36,069 nucleotides of DNA, taken from NCBI GenBank assembly GCA_011391495.1, contig JAABQK010000005.1:1-36069 (forward strand), given 5' to 3'. Under the pieces are notes generated by a model. It searched no databases. It was not told the DNA's origin and saw nothing but the letters and a program-made list of their open reading frames with translations. Shown piece by piece: positions 34,580 to 36,069 of the stretch. This DNA comes from Hydrogenophaga sp. (GTDB lineage: Bacteria; Pseudomonadota; Gammaproteobacteria; Burkholderiales; Burkholderiaceae_C). Each line of letters starts with the position of its first letter. Within the stretch, counting starts at the first letter, position 1. Both the position numbers and the translations under genes were made by a program.

Positions 34580-36069
34580 TTACTTGACGCTCACGCCTTC
34601 GAAGTTGTAGTCACCGAACGGGCTGATCTTGAAGCCGTTGAGTTCCTTGCGCATGGGCTGGTTCACCGTGGAGTGCGCGATGGTGGACCAAGGCAGGTCT
34701 TTCTTGAAGATTTCCTGCGCCTTCATGTAAAGGTCGGTGCGCTCCTTCTGGTTCACGCTGTTGCGGGCCTTGAGCACGAGCGCGTCAAAGTCCTTGCTGC
34801 AATAGCGCGCGTAGTTGGAGCCACCGATGGCTTCGCAGGTCAACAGAACGCCCAGGAAATTGTCGGGTGAAGCGTAGTCGCCGGTCCAGCCGATCAGGCC
34901 GGTGTCGTGCTCGCCCTGCTTCAGGCGCTTGAGGTATTCGCCCCACTCGTACTGCGTGATCTTGGCCTTGATACCGACCTTGGCCCAGTCGGCCTGGATC
35001 ATCTCGGCCATCAGCTTGGCGTTGGGGTTGTAGGGGCGCTGCACCGGCATGGCCCACAGGGTGATCTCGGTGCCCTCGGCCACACCGGCTTTCTTCAGCA
35101 ACTCTTTGGCTTTTTCCGGGCTGTAGGCCGGGTTCTTCAACTTGGGGTTGTAGGACCACAGTGAAGCCGGGAACGGGTTGCTGGCTTCCTGACCCTGGCC
35201 TTGGTACACGGCATCGATGATGGCCTTGCGGTTGATCGCCATGTCCAGCGCCTGACGCACCTCCACCTTGTTCATCGGTGCTTTTTCGGTGTTGTAGCTC
35301 AGGTAGCCGATGTTGAAACCGGGCGCGGTATCCACCTTGAGCTTGGGGTCGGCCTTCATGGCTGCGATGTCCTGCGGTTTCGGGAAGGACATGATGTGGC
35401 ACTCGCCGGCTTTGAGCTTCTGGAAGCGGACCGAGGCATCGGTGGTGATGGCGAAGATCAGGTTGTCCACCAGCACGTCTTTGGCGTTCCAGTAGTCCTT
35501 GTGCTTGGCGTAGCGGATCTGCGCATCCTTTTCGTAGCGGCGCAGCACGAAGGGGCCGGTGCCAACAGGCTGCTGGTTGATCATCGAGGCCTTGCCTTCG
35601 GCAACCAGCTTGTCGGCGAATTCCTTCGACAGCACGGAGGCAAACGGCATGGCCAGCTTGACCAGCAGGTCGGGATCGGGCTTCTTGAGCGTGAGGACCA
35701 CCGTCAGGTCGTCGGTCTTTTTCACGGATGCGGTGTTGCTCTCCAGACCGACGTCCGAGGCGTACGGGAACTCGGCCGGGTACGCCTTGTTGAACGGGTG
35801 CTCCTTGTTGACCATGCGCTCGATGGTGAAGATCACGTCATCGGCGGTCATGTCCCGGCCGGGCTTGAAATAGTCGGTGGTGTGGAACTTGACGCCCTTG
35901 CGCAGCTTGAAGGTGTAGCTCAGGCCGTCAGCGGAAATGGTCCACGACTGCGCCAGGCTCGGTTCGACATCGGTGCCGCCCTTCTTGAACTGGGTCAGGC
36001 GGTTGAACATCGCGTGACCGGCCGCATCGAAGGTGGTGCCCGCCGTGTACTGCGCGGTGTCAAAGCCCT
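34580..36069 (-). CDS. dppA: Dipeptide-binding protein DppA, N-terminus outside window
   Basis: The frame is open to the right edge: codons upstream of the first visible Met (36010) read GFDTAQYTAGTTFDAAGHA, which matches the mature start of DppA-like proteins, so the true start and signal peptide lie beyond the window. About 496 residues are visible. Landmarks are TFKLRKGVKFHTT, PVGTGPFVLRRYEKDAQIRY, PGFNIGYLSYNTEKAPM, LWAMPVQRPYNPNAKLMAEM and YEWGEYLKRLKQGEHDTGLIGWTGD, all near-identical in style to E. coli DppA (SBP_bac_5). It captures dipeptides, and in some species haem or delta-aminolevulinate, in the periplasm. It is the promoter-proximal gene of the operon. Confidence 0.94.
   Translation of the reverse strand, partial: GFDTAQYTAGTTFDAAGHAMFNRLTQFKKGGTDVEPSLAQSWTISADGLSYTFKLRKGVKFHTTDYFKPGRDMTADDVIFTIERMVNKEHPFNKAYPAEFPYASDVGLESNTASVKKTDDLTVVLTLKKPDPDLLVKLAMPFASVLSKEFADKLVAEGKASMINQQPVGTGPFVLRRYEKDAQIRYAKHKDYWNAKDVLVDNLIFAITTDASVRFQKLKAGECHIMSFPKPQDIAAMKADPKLKVDTAPGFNIGYLSYNTEKAPMNKVEVRQALDMAINRKAIIDAVYQGQGQEASNPFPASLWSYNPKLKNPAYSPEKAKELLKKAGVAEGTEITLWAMPVQRPYNPNAKLMAEMIQADWAKVGIKAKITQYEWGEYLKRLKQGEHDTGLIGWTGDYASPDNFLGVLLTCEAIGGSNYARYCSKDFDALVLKARNSVNQKERTDLYMKAQEIFKKDLPWSTIAHSTVNQPMRKELNGFKISPFGDYNFEGVSVK

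Overview
The window is GC-rich chromosomal DNA, with strong G/C preference at third codon positions throughout. It carries no rRNA, tRNA, CRISPR array, transposase or phage gene. Gene content points to a betaproteobacterium of the Burkholderiales, most likely family Comamonadaceae, with Hydrogenophaga-like genera as my best guess. The supporting features are an E. coli-like DppABCDF set, ThiBPQ behind a THI-box, lipoproteins with a poly-Gly run after the lipobox, and GC-rich spacer repeats. The taxonomic call is inference from gene content only.

Layout. 1-7187 (+): the end of a glutathione S-transferase, a PdeM-type metallophosphoesterase, an MscS-type channel, a ZIP metal transporter with a palindromic operator candidate, a beta-CASP metallo-beta-lactamase-fold RNase-like protein, and an MltB-type lytic transglycosylase. 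7159-11106 (-): a YbjQ protein, then the thiamine importer thiBPQ under a clear TPP riboswitch. 11301-13017 (+): a lipoprotein of unknown function and a METTL21-like methyltransferase. 13109-14242 (-): a 56-residue basic protein and a transglutaminase-fold protein. 14444-18195 (+): a large FtsX/MacB-type permease translationally coupled to an AttH/CrtC-like secreted protein, with no ATPase beside them. 18258-24355 (-): an M28 lipoprotein peptidase, then an ATPase-permease-HlyD adaptor operon. 24680-25339 (+): a beta-carbonic anhydrase. 25398-26529 (-): an exported MsrB-MsrA pair. 26767-30218 (+): a small unknown protein, a short MgtE-type cation transporter and an MsbA-like ABC exporter. 30252-36069 (-): the dppABCDF dipeptide import operon, whose first gene runs off the right edge.

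Working together: thiBPQ imports thiamine when TPP is low. dppABCDF imports dipeptides; a strong terminator after dppA probably sets a high binding protein-to-transporter ratio. MsrB and MsrA repair oxidised methionines outside the cytoplasm. The MacB-like permease systems, MsbA-like exporter, MscS channel and lytic transglycosylase all belong to envelope maintenance.

I found no unmistakable new system. The items most worth a second look are the ATPase-less FtsX permease/AttH pair, the perfect palindrome before the ZIP gene, the uncatalogued 56-residue protein, the enlarged carbonic anhydrase, the exported unfused Msr pair, and the repeats and terminator inside the dpp operon.
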